From Sclerodactyla briareus (Eukaryota > Echinodermata > Holothuroidea > Dendrochirotida > Sclerodactylidae), in assembly GCA_026419785.1 (NCBI GenBank), contig JAODTK010005842.1, forward strand, positions 62,001 through 126,000: a stretch of DNA of 64,000 bases, in the 5' to 3' direction. Below are positions 45,547-57,889 of the stretch, piece after piece (within the stretch, counting starts at the first letter, position 1; each line of letters opens with the position of its first letter). Made by a program: the position numbers and the translations under genes. Under the pieces are notes generated by a model that was given only the letters and a program-made list of their open reading frames with translations, was not told the origin of the DNA and did not search any database.

Positions 45547-48440
45547 TTATTTTTTTTATTTTTTTATTTTTTTTTTAAAACAAAGAGGAATGAGGGAAGG
45601 GCGAACCCATAATTGCCTAAACCAAAAGGCAACCCCCAAGCACAAGAAACTAAAAGAAAGAGGAGAGATCCAGCTTGTTGATCACTCTTGAACCGTTTGG
45701 AGGTTCAAAATCAGGAGGAAGGAAATAACATCCCGAGGGAAGCCTATTCCAGGCAGTTGAAGTGCGAGGAAAAAAACGGAGCGAGCATAGGTTTCGGTGC
45801 GATGACGTGGAAAGTGCAACCGAAACGGGTGGGCTGGAGGAAGAAGAAGAGCGAGTCTGCGAGTAACTCGAGTAAAGGAGGAACAGGCATCCCCACGCTC
45901 AGAAGAACATTGGACCATTGAAAAAGTAAACGGTAAAGGAGGCAGAGAGATGTACAGATCTGCGATGGGATAGAGATTCAAGTGAGGAGGAAAGATGATC
46001 ATCGTTGATGAGACGAATGGCCTTTCTCTGAATCGATTTCAAGGACATGAAGAGAGGATGGCGAAGCCCCCACCCCAAATATTGGCAACCATATTCCATT
46101 AGGGACCAAATTTGGGCCGTTTGTAAAAGCAGAAGTAGCTGTTGTTGTGGGGTGAAGTATTTCCTGTGCGGAATAAGAAGCCCAACTTTATAGAGCTTCG
46201 TAGCTGATTTTTAGCTGTACTGGAGTTCAGGACAGGGTGTTGCTGATTTCCCTACCAAGGCTATTAAAGAGAAGTAGGACTGAGGGAGGATCTGGTCAGC
46301 CATGAACATAGATGGTGCATCAGAAACACGCCGACCTGAAATCAGCACGTTCTGAGTTTTAGATTGGTTGAAGGTACCAGATTAGCAGTGCCCCAGTTGA
46401 AAATAGAAGAAGATCATTGTTCAGATGGATTGGCAAACTCTGGGAACGGTGTAGAACAAAATCGTTCACCCATGCTCCGGGTGGGCGAGGGAAAGCACAG
46501 AGAGTGGTGAAGGGAGAATCATCAGCAAATGAGTGAATAATATAGGAAGTAGAGGCTAAGAAGTCATTGATAAAAATGAGAAAGAGTGTAGGAGAGAAAA
46601 CCACACAAACATTGAGGGAACACCAGCATTGATACGGAAGGTCTCGTGGGAGAGGGGGGGGGCACATCAACCCTAACAGAGGATAGAGGCTAGGAGGGAC
46701 CGGTTTAAGAAAAACTGGCAGCAAGAGGTTAGAAGGGGGCTGTGAAACCAAATGAAGTTAATTTGGCAAGGAGTCCGGCCGTGCCAAACACGGGCAAAGG
46801 CCTTAGAGATATTCAAGGGCAATAGCCTACTTTCACCGAAAAAAATCAAATGGCTTGGGCCCACTGTTGTGGTTGTGACAAAAGATAGTAGGCCCCAGTA
46901 GATCGGCCATGCCGGTAACCATTACTGGTGGTCAATTTGATGAGAAGTTGAAACTCAAGAAGTTCAAAACATGCTTGTTTACTATAGTTCAATAAACTTT
47001 GGAGAGGACCGAGCTGATGGCATTCGGCCTGTAATTGGAGGGGTTGGTTTGTCCCCTTTTTTGGGGACTGGGCAGACATGGGCATGTTTCCACAACCAGA
47101 AGGGTGCATCCATAGAATTAAACAACGGGAGGTTTGTAAAGCTTGCTAAGGATAGACGCAAGTTCGGGGGCACATTTCAGGAGACTCCTATAGGGGGAGG
47201 AACCTGCCATCAGGACCAAGAGCTTTATAAGGTCTAAACTATTGGAGGTTTGGCGACCCATGCGAGTGTGAAAAACAAAGCCAAGATCGTTTCACAAAAA
47301 GAAGGCAAAAGATGGAGGAGATGAGCATCGGTGTTCATAGTGGAATTAGAAGAGAATAGCTCGGCAAAAGTATTAGCTTTAGAGGTGGCACACTAGCCAA
47401 AGAGCCATCAGGCTTTGACCAGCGGAGGGAATTTGGCAGTACAGAAAGTTCTGGGACGCAGATTTGGCCAGCGACCAAAATGACGACTACCAGAAGGGCA
47501 GGATGAAAGTTTATTAGCAATACGTGAAATGACAAGATTTTTTGCCTCATCGATTAGTCTCAGGCACACATTACGAGCAGGTAACATAGCTTGACGGGCA
47601 TCAGGTGAAGGAGAAGATAGCCAAGCTCGATTAAAGTCGGTGTCTTCTCTGGGACGGCAGTAAGTACATTGATGTGAACCATAAGGTGATGAAGAGAGGA
47701 GCTGATCTTAAAGTGTAGGGAAAGAAAGGTGGTAATTCCTAAAAAATAATTTCGAAATAGGCAGAAGCAGAGGTAGATGGGTCTCATCTGAGAAGGTAGT
47801 TTCATCCCAAGGGAAGACTGAAAAAAATGAAAAAAAGCCCGAAGACCAACCCAAGTCAGCTTTGGAAGTAGTCCAGAGTTTATGCCTTTGGTGGCGGAGC
47901 TTGCATTAGAGTTAGATGATGAGACAGGGTAATGAGGCAAATGGTCAGAGAGCCAATAGGGGCGAGACAGTGCTGGACGTTTAATAAGGGCTGCTGAGTA
48001 GTGAGAAGAGATAGAAAGAGATCCAACAAGGTTAGGCAGAGTTACGAGGACGATCTGGGATACGGGTGGGAGAATTGTTGAGCTGGGTGGCCCCTTTGGT
48101 AATAGCAAAAGACTCAACTTCGACACCAGCTCTATCAGCGCCGGTAGAGTGTATGACACTTCTGCTTTTCTGACATTGAAACTCAAACCCAGGATACATT
48201 TTGCACAGTCTTTATCAATCGTTGATTAGTAATTCAACGCAGAGGTGAGATCGATAAAATAGAGCCCTCGTGATTATTACAATTGGGCGACAGTACACAA
48301 CCGCACACCTTAGTCAAGCGAGGAGAGGCTTTTGAGCCAGAGTTGAAAGACGTCACAACAGAGATCAAATTCAAAGGCGCTGACAGGGATGCTGGAGTGG
48401 ACAAATACACACACCCCAGCCTTAGAACGAAAACAATCAT
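45547..48440 (-). mobile_element. Near full-length non-LTR retrotransposon (APE/RT type)
   Basis: On the minus strand, from an endonuclease-like region (48440-47560) to RT landmarks: CPVPKKGDKP (about 47110), NYRPNAISSVLSK-like (about 47010), GYRHGRSTG (about 46920), ISKAFARVWH (about 46830), SPTLFLIFINDF with SFADDS (about 46600-46520), SIQRKAIRLINDDHLSSSLE (about 46045) and LSHRRSVHLSASF. It ends in a long A-rich tail, seen as T runs on the plus strand at 45547-45576. Numerous frame breaks; ISKAFDRVWH reads ISKAFARVWH, altering a catalytic Asp position. Confidence 0.85.
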
Positions 48441-49280
48441 TATAATAGTTGGGACACTGAGATGTGTAAATCAAGAGGTGATTTTAATCTGTGGTTTCTT
48501 TAAAAAAAGTTATGAGGATGCTGAGCCTGAGAGATGGTGGACATGTTTGAGATGGTCGCGGGTTGGAGACCGCTCGACAGGTATGTACAGAATATCCGGC
48601 GAAAGGACAAGTGTCAATGAACCAACATCCAATGTCGACTTTTACTGATGGCTGCAGTAGGTTCGTCTATGAGACCATCTGATGACAGAAATAACCATGA
48701 TAAGGTATTAAGAGGGATGACAAAGGTAGGGCACGTGGAAAACCCACGGCATCGACAAGACACCACCAAAGACTATTCGAGAGCCGGACCTCGAGTGGGC
48801 ACCCTACCCCGACCTAGGTGACACCTAGTCGCGAACTAGCAGACGGAGGGTGGTCGGGATTATAGCCAGATGAACAGGCAGCCTCCCCAGGCGCCACCCG
48901 GGGTTTCGGGCCTCTGCACTATCTTACGGCGAGGCCTGCAGCGCACCTCCTCCACCTGTCTGCCTCATGCCCAAGAAAAAGACCCATGGTATCAAGGCGA
49001 CACCGGGGTAAACACAGTACCTTCCCAGGGTCCTCAGAAAACCGGCACCGCCCGAGAGTTGGAATGATGCAAAATGTTAAGGCAAAGATCCCTGAAAGCA
49101 TAGAGCATCACTAAAGGCAGCAACCCAAAAGGGTCAGCGTTGGTACCTCCCCGGGCGGCACAACAGAGTTGCCTACCACCCCATTGACTGCTGTGACATC
49201 TTTGGGCCTACGAATCCTTAGGAAAAAAATGGATGCAAGCATTATTGACTTTGAATAAAAAAAAAATATCCGCACTTTTC
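48441..49280. other. GC-rich retroelement-like leader, unassigned
   Basis: The stretch 48720-49200 is GC-rich, with dense restriction-like patterns (CGGCGAGGCCTGCAGCGCAC near 48930) resembling non-coding 5' regions of retroelements. No RT or endonuclease motif was recognised. It ends near an A-run (49257-49267). Confidence 0.4.
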
Positions 49281-49289
49281 ATTTACAAT

Positions 49290-49975
49290 AGAGTGAAAAA
49301 TCAGCACACTACATCTATGCTCAAAATCATTTTTGCAAAAATTTCAGAATTGCTGCCGGTGGGGTCATATGGGTGAAACAAAGTTGGTCCCAAAATGATC
49401 GCCAAAGGAGCAAAAAATCCAATAGCCGCCGTCAACAAAGGTCGGCATTCACATTTCATCATGCAATCTGTTGTGTCATGTTTTAAAAAAAACAAGTCTG
49501 CAGGAAAAATTTTGCAAAATTCCAAATGGCCGATGGGTGGGTTTGTATTGGCAAAAACAAACGATCGCCATGCTTCAAATGCGCAAATCAGCAAAACACA
49601 GGTTTCGCCAAAAATCCAAAATGGCCGTCCGGGGTTGGTGGGCCGGGGGGGCAGGGGGGGCGACCGCTATTTTATTTACCCATACAAAATTTTCATTAAC
49701 GGTCAATGTGGTGCAACTGTCATATGGATCGCAAGGCACTAGTGAGTTATTGTACAAACCCTAGCAAACCTGTTATTGTTGAAAATCCAAGATAGCACCA
49801 CCAATGCACCCCGATGCCCACTTTCGAACTCATCAGAGATTTTGTAAGGGCGACATGTGTGCAAGTTTTGTGTCATCGACATTGCATTAAGAGTTTCGCG
49901 TCACAGGAAGAAAATCTTCCGAAGGAGGCAGGGACGACGATGCCCAAACCCATAATATCCCCCAAGTGAGGATAT
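49290..49975. repeat. Dispersed repeat, inverted relative to 17880-18500
   Basis: Contains TTTTGCAAAAATTTCA-like runs, CACTTTCGAACTCATCAGAG, TTTTGTAAGGGCGACATGTG and the end CATAATATCCCCCAAGTGAG (49955-49975). The end is shared with 57660-57690 (CATAATATCCCCGAAGTGGG). Confidence 0.65.
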
Positions 49976-50337
49976 AATTATACTAGCTTAACAAAAAATC
50001 CGCACAATGTGGTCTTGTTTGTATTTGGTACTCAACATTCATGGTTGCCTCGGTATGTGACAGGCAAACGTGACTTAGCCCCAACTTTCAGCGATCAAGA
50101 CCATCACTCATCCCAATTAAGTATAGGCCTCCATCATACAGAGACTGTGGGACAAGAAATACAACAATAAAAACAACGACGGTTATTATTCATTGCAGAG
50201 GAGCATCAGCCATTACACATCCTCAATGGTTATCACTCTCAACTGTCCTTGGACTTTTCTTCTGATACTTGGCTCCAAGGTAGACTTGCTCCATTTAAAA
50301 AAAAAATTGTGGTTTCCCAACTTTTCCCATGGTTCAC
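49976..50337. other. Intron 6 DNA
   Basis: No element recognised. A weak plus-strand exon-like stretch at about 50199-50279 is discussed among rejected items. Confidence 0.4.
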
Positions 50338-50571
50338 CTCTGAGTCAAAGGATCCTCTCTGACTTCATCAAAGGCGAACTCCTGAAGGGTGGCATCAGCG
50401 CAGGGGCCTGCGATTGCAAAGCTGCCAATGGCCACCACTGCCCAGATGGATGGCTGTGGTGCACCATAGAAACAGAATAATGCCATCTGGCCAAGGTGTC
50501 CACAAAAAGGCCCAGGCTGTCGTGCCCTGAATGACAATTTTCTGGAACATGGGAAACTTTTCCTTGACTAA
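50338..50571 (-). CDS. Candidate exon of an unrecognised membrane-like protein
   Basis: On the minus strand an acceptor (CATTATATTCAG) precedes 50571 and a donor (CAGAG|GTGAAC) follows 50338. Between them the protein reads LVKEKFPMFQKIVIQGTTAW, then after a one-base slip in TTTTT (near 50505) FCGHLGQMALFCFYGAPQPS, IWAVVAIGSFAIAGPCAD and ATLQEFAFDEVREDPLTQR. Two hydrophobic stretches suggest membrane segments. Ends are phase 0 and phase 2 after allowing the slip. I do not recognise the family. It lies antisense within intron 6 of the phosphatase gene, so it would be a nested gene. An old coding fragment is also possible. Confidence 0.5.
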
Positions 50572-52124
50572 CTGAATATAATGCATCTGAACCGCCTTGT
50601 GCAAATCAATGAATTAGTGACTGCAATTTACCATGTTGCCGTATGCTCGCACATGCAGTGTTTGAATTCCCCAGTATCCCATCAGGAAATGCTACGTGAT
50701 TCTCAAAATGTAGAGCAAAACTGGTGCATATTGAACAAAATTGCACCCACAAAAGCTGCTTCAACAGTTTTGCATAAACGCTTAGAAAACCCCCAAGCAC
50801 ACACATCCTTCTCTTCCTACATGTACAATCCTAATCAGTCCATAAAAATTTCGAATTATGATCGGATTGAGAATGCAGCGATCCAAAAAACATCCAAATC
50901 TGTGATTAGGCTTCGTAATTCCTAACCACACTGTGGTAAAGCTGTCTCATATTGCTATGCACCTGTGTTCAACAATTCAATCTGTTTGACCATGCAACTG
51001 TTGAGTAGGAGACCCTAATTGTTCAGCAATCGAATCAAATAAGAACAGAACGCAACTCTGCGTAAGTGGTGTCCTCGATTTTTTTCCCTGACATGTTCCC
51101 CTTACAATGTTTTGGCATCACCATGATTATTCAGCTATCTCAAACCCTGCAAATGTGTGGCTGCCAACTCAACCCACCACTTGACACAAAACGACCCAAT
51201 CACCTGCAATATTTACTAACCGCAAGAGATGCTTGTATTTTTGACCATGGTCAAAAAGTCATCTGAGGGCAATTGAAGTAAAATATGAAAAAATAAATTG
51301 GTAGTAAGTAAGTATATCGTGAAGAGTGAAGGTAAAGTCACGAGTCGTAACCAGTGAGGTCCAGCGTTTTCATCAGTGTGGGAAAGTACCCAGCGGCCCG
51401 GACACTGAGGCGGCAGATTGAGGCAAGCTGTAAATGTGATGAGGACACTTTAGCGAAATGTATCACTCATAAGTGACTGGTGTGGTCAAAGCAAATAGAT
51501 TGAATGAAGTGGCAGTCCTTGAATCGGACGACCAACATCATCAACATCAACAAATTCAAAAGAATTATATATTGTCAATTGCACACCTCACTACCCTGGA
51601 CAAGGTGAGTCATCGTAGGTACAGTGTCCAAAAGCATGTGGTCTCGATCGTGCGTCATTGGCCATATGTAGTTAATCACAATGTGACTGAGGGGTAAGTC
51701 ATTGCCAGTCAATAGTTTCAATTTGTACAGCAGAGTAGTCGTGGTCTTTCAAAGTGACTGTGGTGTATTAATTTTCATTATTTTTCAGGCACAAAAGTGA
51801 CTGGAGGCCTGGGGGGGGGGGGTGCATCATTTTGTTAACCCACCCTAAGTGCAATGACTCACCTTGTCTGGGGTACAAGGGTGGGTCCATGCAATTGACA
51901 AGGCATAACTGTTTAAAATCTTGTAAAATAGCCAGTTTACCAGTTCAACTTTTCACAAGGGTTTCAAATCCATATTCCCTCCTCCATTGGTGGGGTGGGA
52001 TATCTCTCTATATGGGCCTCCCATGCAGGACCCACCTCCCATAACAAATCTATTCGGGCCTGAAATGCTAATAATACAAATAGATAATAGAACAGAGAAG
52101 ATCTAGCCATTTTCAGTGTTTGAA
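50572..52124. other. Intron 6 DNA, unassigned
   Basis: No gene supported. G tract at 51812-51822. Confidence 0.4.
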
Positions 52125-52187
<63 letters not shown>

Positions 52188-52200
52188 TATATATATAATA
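52125..52200. repeat. (TA)n microsatellite, ~75 bp
   Basis: Near-pure alternating TA with three phase breaks. It is self-complementary, so it can form cruciforms and is prone to assembly error. Confidence 0.95.
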
Positions 52201-53649
52201 GCCCATTTGAGACATTTCTGAATTATGTGGGCTCAGTGAATGTTGATCCAGTATGACTTCGGCCAATTTAAATTGTGATATCCCTGCAACCACTTTTCCC
52301 AAATAGTCCATTCATGTGACGTCCACACCAGATAGAGGCACTGGGGAAGAAGAGGGATATTTAATAGTCTCAACCCCCTACCCATTTCTGCCTGGGGGGT
52401 ACAGGGGTAATGCCCTTCACGTTTTGGAACACTCAATAGTGAAAAGCCACAAATGTTGTGCCCTTCACCACTTTCAGAAACTTCCTTGACCCTTGCTTTC
52501 TTCTTCCTCCCAATTCACTACCCATCACTGCTCTACACACACCGCAAGTATTGGCCCTCATTAGGCCTTGTCTATGGAATACACAGGTAATCATACCCAA
52601 TAGTAAGTACTGCCTGTCAAGTAATTTACCTCCTGGAAGTGTGCTTTTGCCATGCATATGGAAGTGTTAACTTTGAATGTAAACAATCAGATAATCGGTA
52701 GACTGAGTGCACACAGAGAATAATTGGCTTACACACTCTAGGTCCTCTGCCGCATGCCAGTGCCAGGTACCATTTCCACACTGAATGTCTGACAGGCAGT
52801 AAAAAGTTTGTGTTTACCTCCCAGTCTCACACACACAAATTGAGAGATTAAATCCTTTTGGGGATTGGGACCAATGTTGACCAGCCAAAACTACGAGGCT
52901 TAGTTATAGTATAAACAACAAAGCAAGCAGTGGTTGAAGAGGATTATGGCTGGGCCACATAGGTGTTCTGATTGAATTCAGCAGGACATTTCGGTTGTGC
53001 ATTTCTGCTGTGATAACTAGTTAAATGGGAAATTTGAAGATCATATCACTATTCAATTAATGTAAAGCAACAAAACTTGGCATTCCCCCTCGAGGAAATA
53101 TAATAGAGGCCTTTGGAAAAATTGCCAGTTGTCCCTCCCCCCCCCCCCCCCCCCTTACCCTCCCCATGATCTCAATGTTTACTAATCCCAATTTTGTACC
53201 TTCTGAGCAAAGGGATTAAAGTAAAAGATCAAGAATAAATGCGAGCGAAGTATACACTAGAAGAGGCATTTCTTGCCTTGCAATTAAGAATTTGTCAATT
53301 AAATGCAGTGATGCAGGAGTCAAATAGGGCTACCTCTTCTATTTGCATAAGCTGCCTATGAAACTGGGGGAGGGGGGTGCCAAAATTGCACCCCACCTGT
53401 AACAACCACCACTTCTGATCAGGGGGAGGGGAACATATAGGCTGGTCACTGGTGCTAGTCCAATACTCGAACATATCAGGAATAATAATAAAATGACCAT
53501 TCAAGATTTTACTGTTTTTAACTGGGGGAAATTTTGGTTCTAGCCATACTCAAACATATAAGAGATAATAATAAAATGGACAATTCAAGAATTTGTACTG
53601 TCTTCACTGGGAAGAAATTTGTTTGGTTCTTATGCTTGTCTCACTCGTA
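52201..53649. other. Intron 6 DNA with C tract
   Basis: A C tract occupies about 53138-53154. Two similar 75-bp segments near 53460 and 53550 share ACTCRAACATAT(C/A)AGR(A/G)ATAATAATAAAATG. No gene. Confidence 0.5.
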
Positions 53650-54420
53650 CAATGAAATGTTGGCAGAGATAAGGATGTCCCTATGGTGACCTGGAAAATG
53701 ACCTTGACTGATACCAAAAACAATAGGGTTAATCTTCATCAGGTGTACAACTACACCACACTTGATTTGAACTTAATAGATATTTGCATTCAATAGATAT
53801 CATGCTGATGATATCTAATGTCAAATGCCAAATTATCCACCATTTCAGGGTTTTAGATGTCTTGAGCCTTCCACATTCATTGGAATCGCTGGTGATTAAG
53901 AGTATCGTGTATGGTAAGGTGTCACGACTTTTTCGTTTGTCTTAACCAAGACCATCTGGCCAACACAAAAAAGAATGCAAAATCACCAGGTTAAAAGGTC
54001 AATTGAGGTCAAAGTCGGTCACCAGAGGTTTATTTCACCCAGACGAACGAAAACTTTCCATTGCGATAGTCCTCCAAATTTCGTTGTCGAGATATAGAAC
54101 CTTTCCCGTGGGTGACCTTGAATGACCTGACCTGACACCAAAAAACAATACTCACCATAACCTGCCACCCACATACCCAGTTCGAACTTGGTAGATACTC
54201 GCGTTCGTTAGATATCGTGCCTGACTTTGACCTCTCGTTAGAACTTGATTGAATGAACTTGAACGGGCACCCAAAACAATAGGGGGTTCATCCTCCCCAA
54301 TATGGCAACCCACACACGCTAATTTTGAACTTGATACCAGTTGCGTAAGTCAGATATCTTGCTGACAACGGGTCTGTCACACACACACACAGACACACAC
54401 ACACACACACATACGCACGG
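53650..54420. repeat. Degenerate tandem repeat ending in (CA)n
   Basis: Units near 53690, 54110 and 54240 share TGACCTTGA..., ACCAAAAACAATA, GATTTGAACTTGATAGAT and AGATATC(G/T)TGCTGA. The stretch ends in a (CA)n tract at 54377-54412. The pattern looks like the opposite strand of the GT-start repeats at 12640 and 35560. Confidence 0.6.
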
Positions 54421-54605
54421 TGCATGACTGCATAGATCCTGTTTTGCCTTTCGGGCAAGGAATCAAAAAAAGGAAAAGTGCAAAAAAAAGTTTCTTCATT
54501 CCAAAAATGCAGTTTGATCGTTATCTGGCGCTTTCACTAATTTCGAGCCCTGTCTACAAAGCTTTGATATCCTATTATACTATTACCCTATTTCATCATT
54601 GACAG

Positions 54606-54786
54606 GTTGGCTTCCAGACGGTGGATAGACACTACTGCACTTATGAGTGGGCAGACGAAACTAACAGTGCCAGGAGGGTCCAGTTTAAGCAAAGACTACC
54701 TGCCCACGGACTACCAAGCTGAGTATGTGCTCTGCTATAAAAGTGCCATTACTGGCTCTGTGCTGGGGGTCAGCAATGTGTTCAAA
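54606..54786 (+). CDS. INPP5J/INPP5K-like: 5-phosphatase exon G: core of SKICH domain
   Basis: Acceptor TTTCATCATTGACAG ends at 54605; donor AAA|GTGAGT starts at 54787. It encodes VGFQTVDRHYCTYEWADETN, SARRVQFKQ, then after one surplus A in AAGCAAAG (near 54693) DYLPTDYQAEYVLCYKSAIT and GSVLGVSNVFK. VGF after the preceding WDWIGLYK, the YLP block and the LCY...LGVS..F ending are the SKICH pattern. CALCOCO/TAX1BP1 proteins share this domain, but the catalytic exons upstream decide for the phosphatase. Both ends are on codon boundaries. Confidence 0.92.
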
Positions 54787-55449
54787 GTGAGTTGTCTTTC
54801 TGTTACCTTGGCAGCCATATAGATTTAGTGGGGGTGGAAACCTGCACAAATATATACAAACTCAAATCTTGAATGGAGAATCCTGACAAGAGGTGAACCC
54901 ACTTTATTCTGCATATAAGCAATTTTCCAAAACATCTTGATCCACATTTTTTTGAACAAAATACCACAAAATAATGACCACCTATAAAAATTTGGAAAAC
55001 TTGTGAAAACAGAGTGCGAACACAAGATTTATGAGCAAGATGATTCTAACAATCTTGACAAACAATCATGCACCACTAAATGATAACTTGATAACTAAAT
55101 GATAACATTTTTTAGCTTTGATTCCACCTACACAATGAATAACCAGCAACAAACAAGTTGCCTGAACCAACCTCAGTACCATTTGCGGCCCACATCATCA
55201 GCCATAAGATGAACCCATGTGCTCTATGATTCATTGCAATGCCACTGAGCGAATATGACGTTGGATGGTCATTGTAACCTTGCTGCCCATGTATATGGAC
55301 GTTGAATTGTTCCGTTAAGGGAGCTAATCCAGGGAATTCATTTGCCACGTGGTATATTTGCCTAGTACTCAGTTATTCATTGTTAGCTCAAACCAGCTAT
55401 GCTCTTTGAGCTATTGTGAACTGCATCTATCCAGTCTGTCGACATTTGC

Positions 55450-55660
55450 TTCAAATTGCTACTCCTACATTGGTTTGATGGATCATGATATAACTTGGTC
55501 ACAATGAAGGGAAGGGAAATCTGGGGTGTTCAAAAATTTTGGGCCTGGGGCCCATAGTGTGGAATCACTAAGAATGTTTCTCCTCGTACAAATATTTGTT
55601 CAGTGCTGATATTGGGTCATAATGATGGTCTAATACCTTTCGGGTGTTCAGGAATGAGGA
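55450..55660. repeat. Copies of two dispersed repeat families
   Basis: At 55452-55467 CAAATTGCTACTCCT repeats the start motif of array 2 (23358). At 55595-55640 GTGCTGATATTGGGTCATAATGATGGTC repeats the 45090-45480 family. Confidence 0.55.
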
Positions 55661-56799
55661 ATGTAATGGGAGCAGAGCTTCCTGCTCGCCCAAGATTTTT
55701 GGTTGGACCCAAGAAATTGCTGGGAAATTGATTCACGCATCCAACCATAAAACAATGGGGCCCATGATGCGCTGCTGCTGAAGATCGCGGACCCTGCTAT
55801 GGAACCTCTGCGAACCATATACAGCCTATTCAGTCACCTCCAAAGTCTGGGATTGTGTGAATCCCTCATCTGTATCTGTAGATTCCTGCCCAGTTAACAT
55901 CATTACAGCGGACCATTCCACTTGTCAGTGGGAACTTATATAGGCGGCTTGGTCTGAATAAACCTAACATTAGCTGGCAGGTGAACTGACAACCTGTATC
56001 ATCCTCACACTTGAGCAATCAGAGGGGGAAGATGTCAATCTCATCTGGTGTCGAGGAGAGTAGGCCCAAAGGTCACATTTACCAAGCTTTGTTCAAATTT
56101 GTCAAAGAATCACATACGTTATGCATTATCCGCCTTCAATGACTTTTGTTAGGATGACATTTTGTCTAAGGCCACCCAGTTCCGTTCAAATCTGTTAAAG
56201 TTCGAGTATACAGCAACCAAGTTTTGTTGAAATCTGAAAATTATTGACAAATATGCAAATTAACATGCTCTTTTAAGATTCAAATCTGACCAACATGTAA
56301 GTTACAAATGAAGCAGAAAATGCCTCCGAGAGTTATCACGCTAACATAAAATTATTTTTGTTCTGGCGGAGACAGGGAAAATGAAACCATTATGTTCCCA
56401 TGTGGAGATTTGAATACTATTCTCATTGCAAGTGGTAGGATAGCAGCAGTGGTATCTTGAGTGTACTTAAAGTTGGTCAGTACATCAGCAATGTGTATAA
56501 GGCACTCAATGATATGAATGTGGACAGTAGACACGTTGCATAATCATTCATAAGTATTCCCCCAGAAGGAGTGTGTGTTGGGAATGAGAATTCACAGCCA
56601 TTGTTAGAAAATCTAGTGTCAGAAGAGCTGGCTGGAAATGAAACCATTCTGGAAACTAGACACATGCTGGCGGGTAAAACCGCCGACGTGTATATCCACC
56701 CTCGCGATAAGTTGGGGAAGATGGTTATAGTTTGCCATGTGGATGGCATTATTGAATAATAATGATAATGACCAGTTTCATATAGTGCAATTTTCACCG

Positions 56800-57340
56800 C
56801 CGAATGTGTCTCAAAAGCACTTTACATTTCACCTACCAAGTTTCGTTGAAATCTGACAAACTTTTGATAATAGCGTAATTTATTTTACCTCTGGTGACCT
56901 TGAAATAACCTTCACTTCTTGGGACCTTCTATAGTCCTACCTACCCAGTTTCGTGGAAATCAGACCAACTTTCGAAAAATGCGCAAATTGGGCAAATTAG
57001 CGTGACTTGACCTATGCTGACGGAAATGTCCTCCACTTTTTTCGGGACCAAACATAGTCCCCACCTACAAATTTCATTGAAATCCAACAAACTTTTGTAA
57101 CTCGCGTAAATTTGACCTCTGGTGACCTCGAAATGACCTTCACTTTTTATCAGCCGGACCAAACATAGTCCCCACCTACCAAATTTCATTGAAATCCAAC
57201 AAACTTTTGTAACTCGCGTAAATTTGACCTCTGGTGACCTCGAAATTACCTTCACTTTTTTCGGGACCAAACATAGTCCCCACCTACCAAGTTTCATGGA
57301 AATCCGACCAATTTTTGAAAATTGTGAAAATTATGCAATT
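56800..57340. repeat. Tandem ~100-140-bp units with TGACCT clusters
   Basis: Four to five units share CCCACCTACCAAATTTCATT, GAAATCCAACAAACTTTTG and TGACCTCTGGTGACCTCGAA. The two units at about 57050-57270 are nearly identical. TGACCT is the complement of the AGGTCA cluster of the 310-bp arrays. Confidence 0.75.
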
Positions 57341-57349
57341 TAGCTTGAC

Positions 57350-57690
57350 CCTGCAGTTCGGCGACATCCACTTTCGAACCCATCTGAGATTTCACTATGG
57401 CGGACATGTGTGCCAAGTTTCGGCTGAAACAGACAAAGTGTTGGAGAGTTATTGCGCTAACGATAAAATCTTCCAATCGGGAAAATTATGCAAATTAGCG
57501 GAACCCGTTCATATGGCGACAGCCAATTTCGAAATATTCCGGGATTCACTGGGATTTCATAGGCGGAGATGCTGATGCAAGTTTTGGCTCAAACAGACTA
57601 AGTGGAGAAGACGTATTCGCTAACAAGAAAATGCCGGGGCGGCGGAGATGGCGAAGCCAAAACCATAATATCCCCGAAGTGGGGATATTA
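57350..57690. repeat. Dispersed repeat related to 49290-49975
   Basis: Shares CACTTTCGAACCCATCTGAG, GGCGGACATGTGTGCCAAGT, TTATTGCGCTAAC and the end CATAATATCCCCGAAGTGGG. Confidence 0.65.
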
Positions 57691-57889
57691 ATAACCGTCT
57701 GTTCGCATTTGGTCTTACTTGAAACTTTCAGGAAAAATTACCAAAATGCACAGAAACGTCTGACAGGGGGCACTTATTCGAAGAGACACCATCTAAGACA
57801 GAGTAATGCAGAAATCACATATTTAGAAATTGCCTTTCACCCACTTTTGATTTTACTTAAGGAGGTATTTCTTTTGGTTTTATTTTCAG

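Larger units (their letters stand above)
54787..57889. other. Intron 7
   Basis: Contains repeats at 55520-55660, 56800-57340 and 57350-57690. Two minus- or plus-strand frames (55112-55348 minus; 56571-56759 plus) lack domain or splice support. Confidence 0.5.

Noticed and set aside
50199-50279. Plus-strand exon-like stretch (acceptor TTCATTGCAG, donor CAAG|GTAGAC)
   Set aside because: Its protein matches no block of the phosphatase and the SKICH exons already join in phase without it.
52125-52200. (TA)n tract as a promoter or origin
   Set aside because: A plain microsatellite inside an intron; nothing else supports a regulatory role.
54606-54786. CALCOCO/TAX1BP1-type autophagy receptor
   Set aside because: The SKICH exon alone would allow it, but upstream exons carry all 5-phosphatase catalytic motifs in phase.
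55112-55348. Minus-strand frame with hydrophobic stretch GFILWLMMWAANG
   Set aside because: No convincing splice sites and no recognised family; too weak to list as an exon.
56571-56759. 62-codon plus-strand frame in intron 7
   Set aside because: No domain, no splice support, and the phosphatase phase does not need it.
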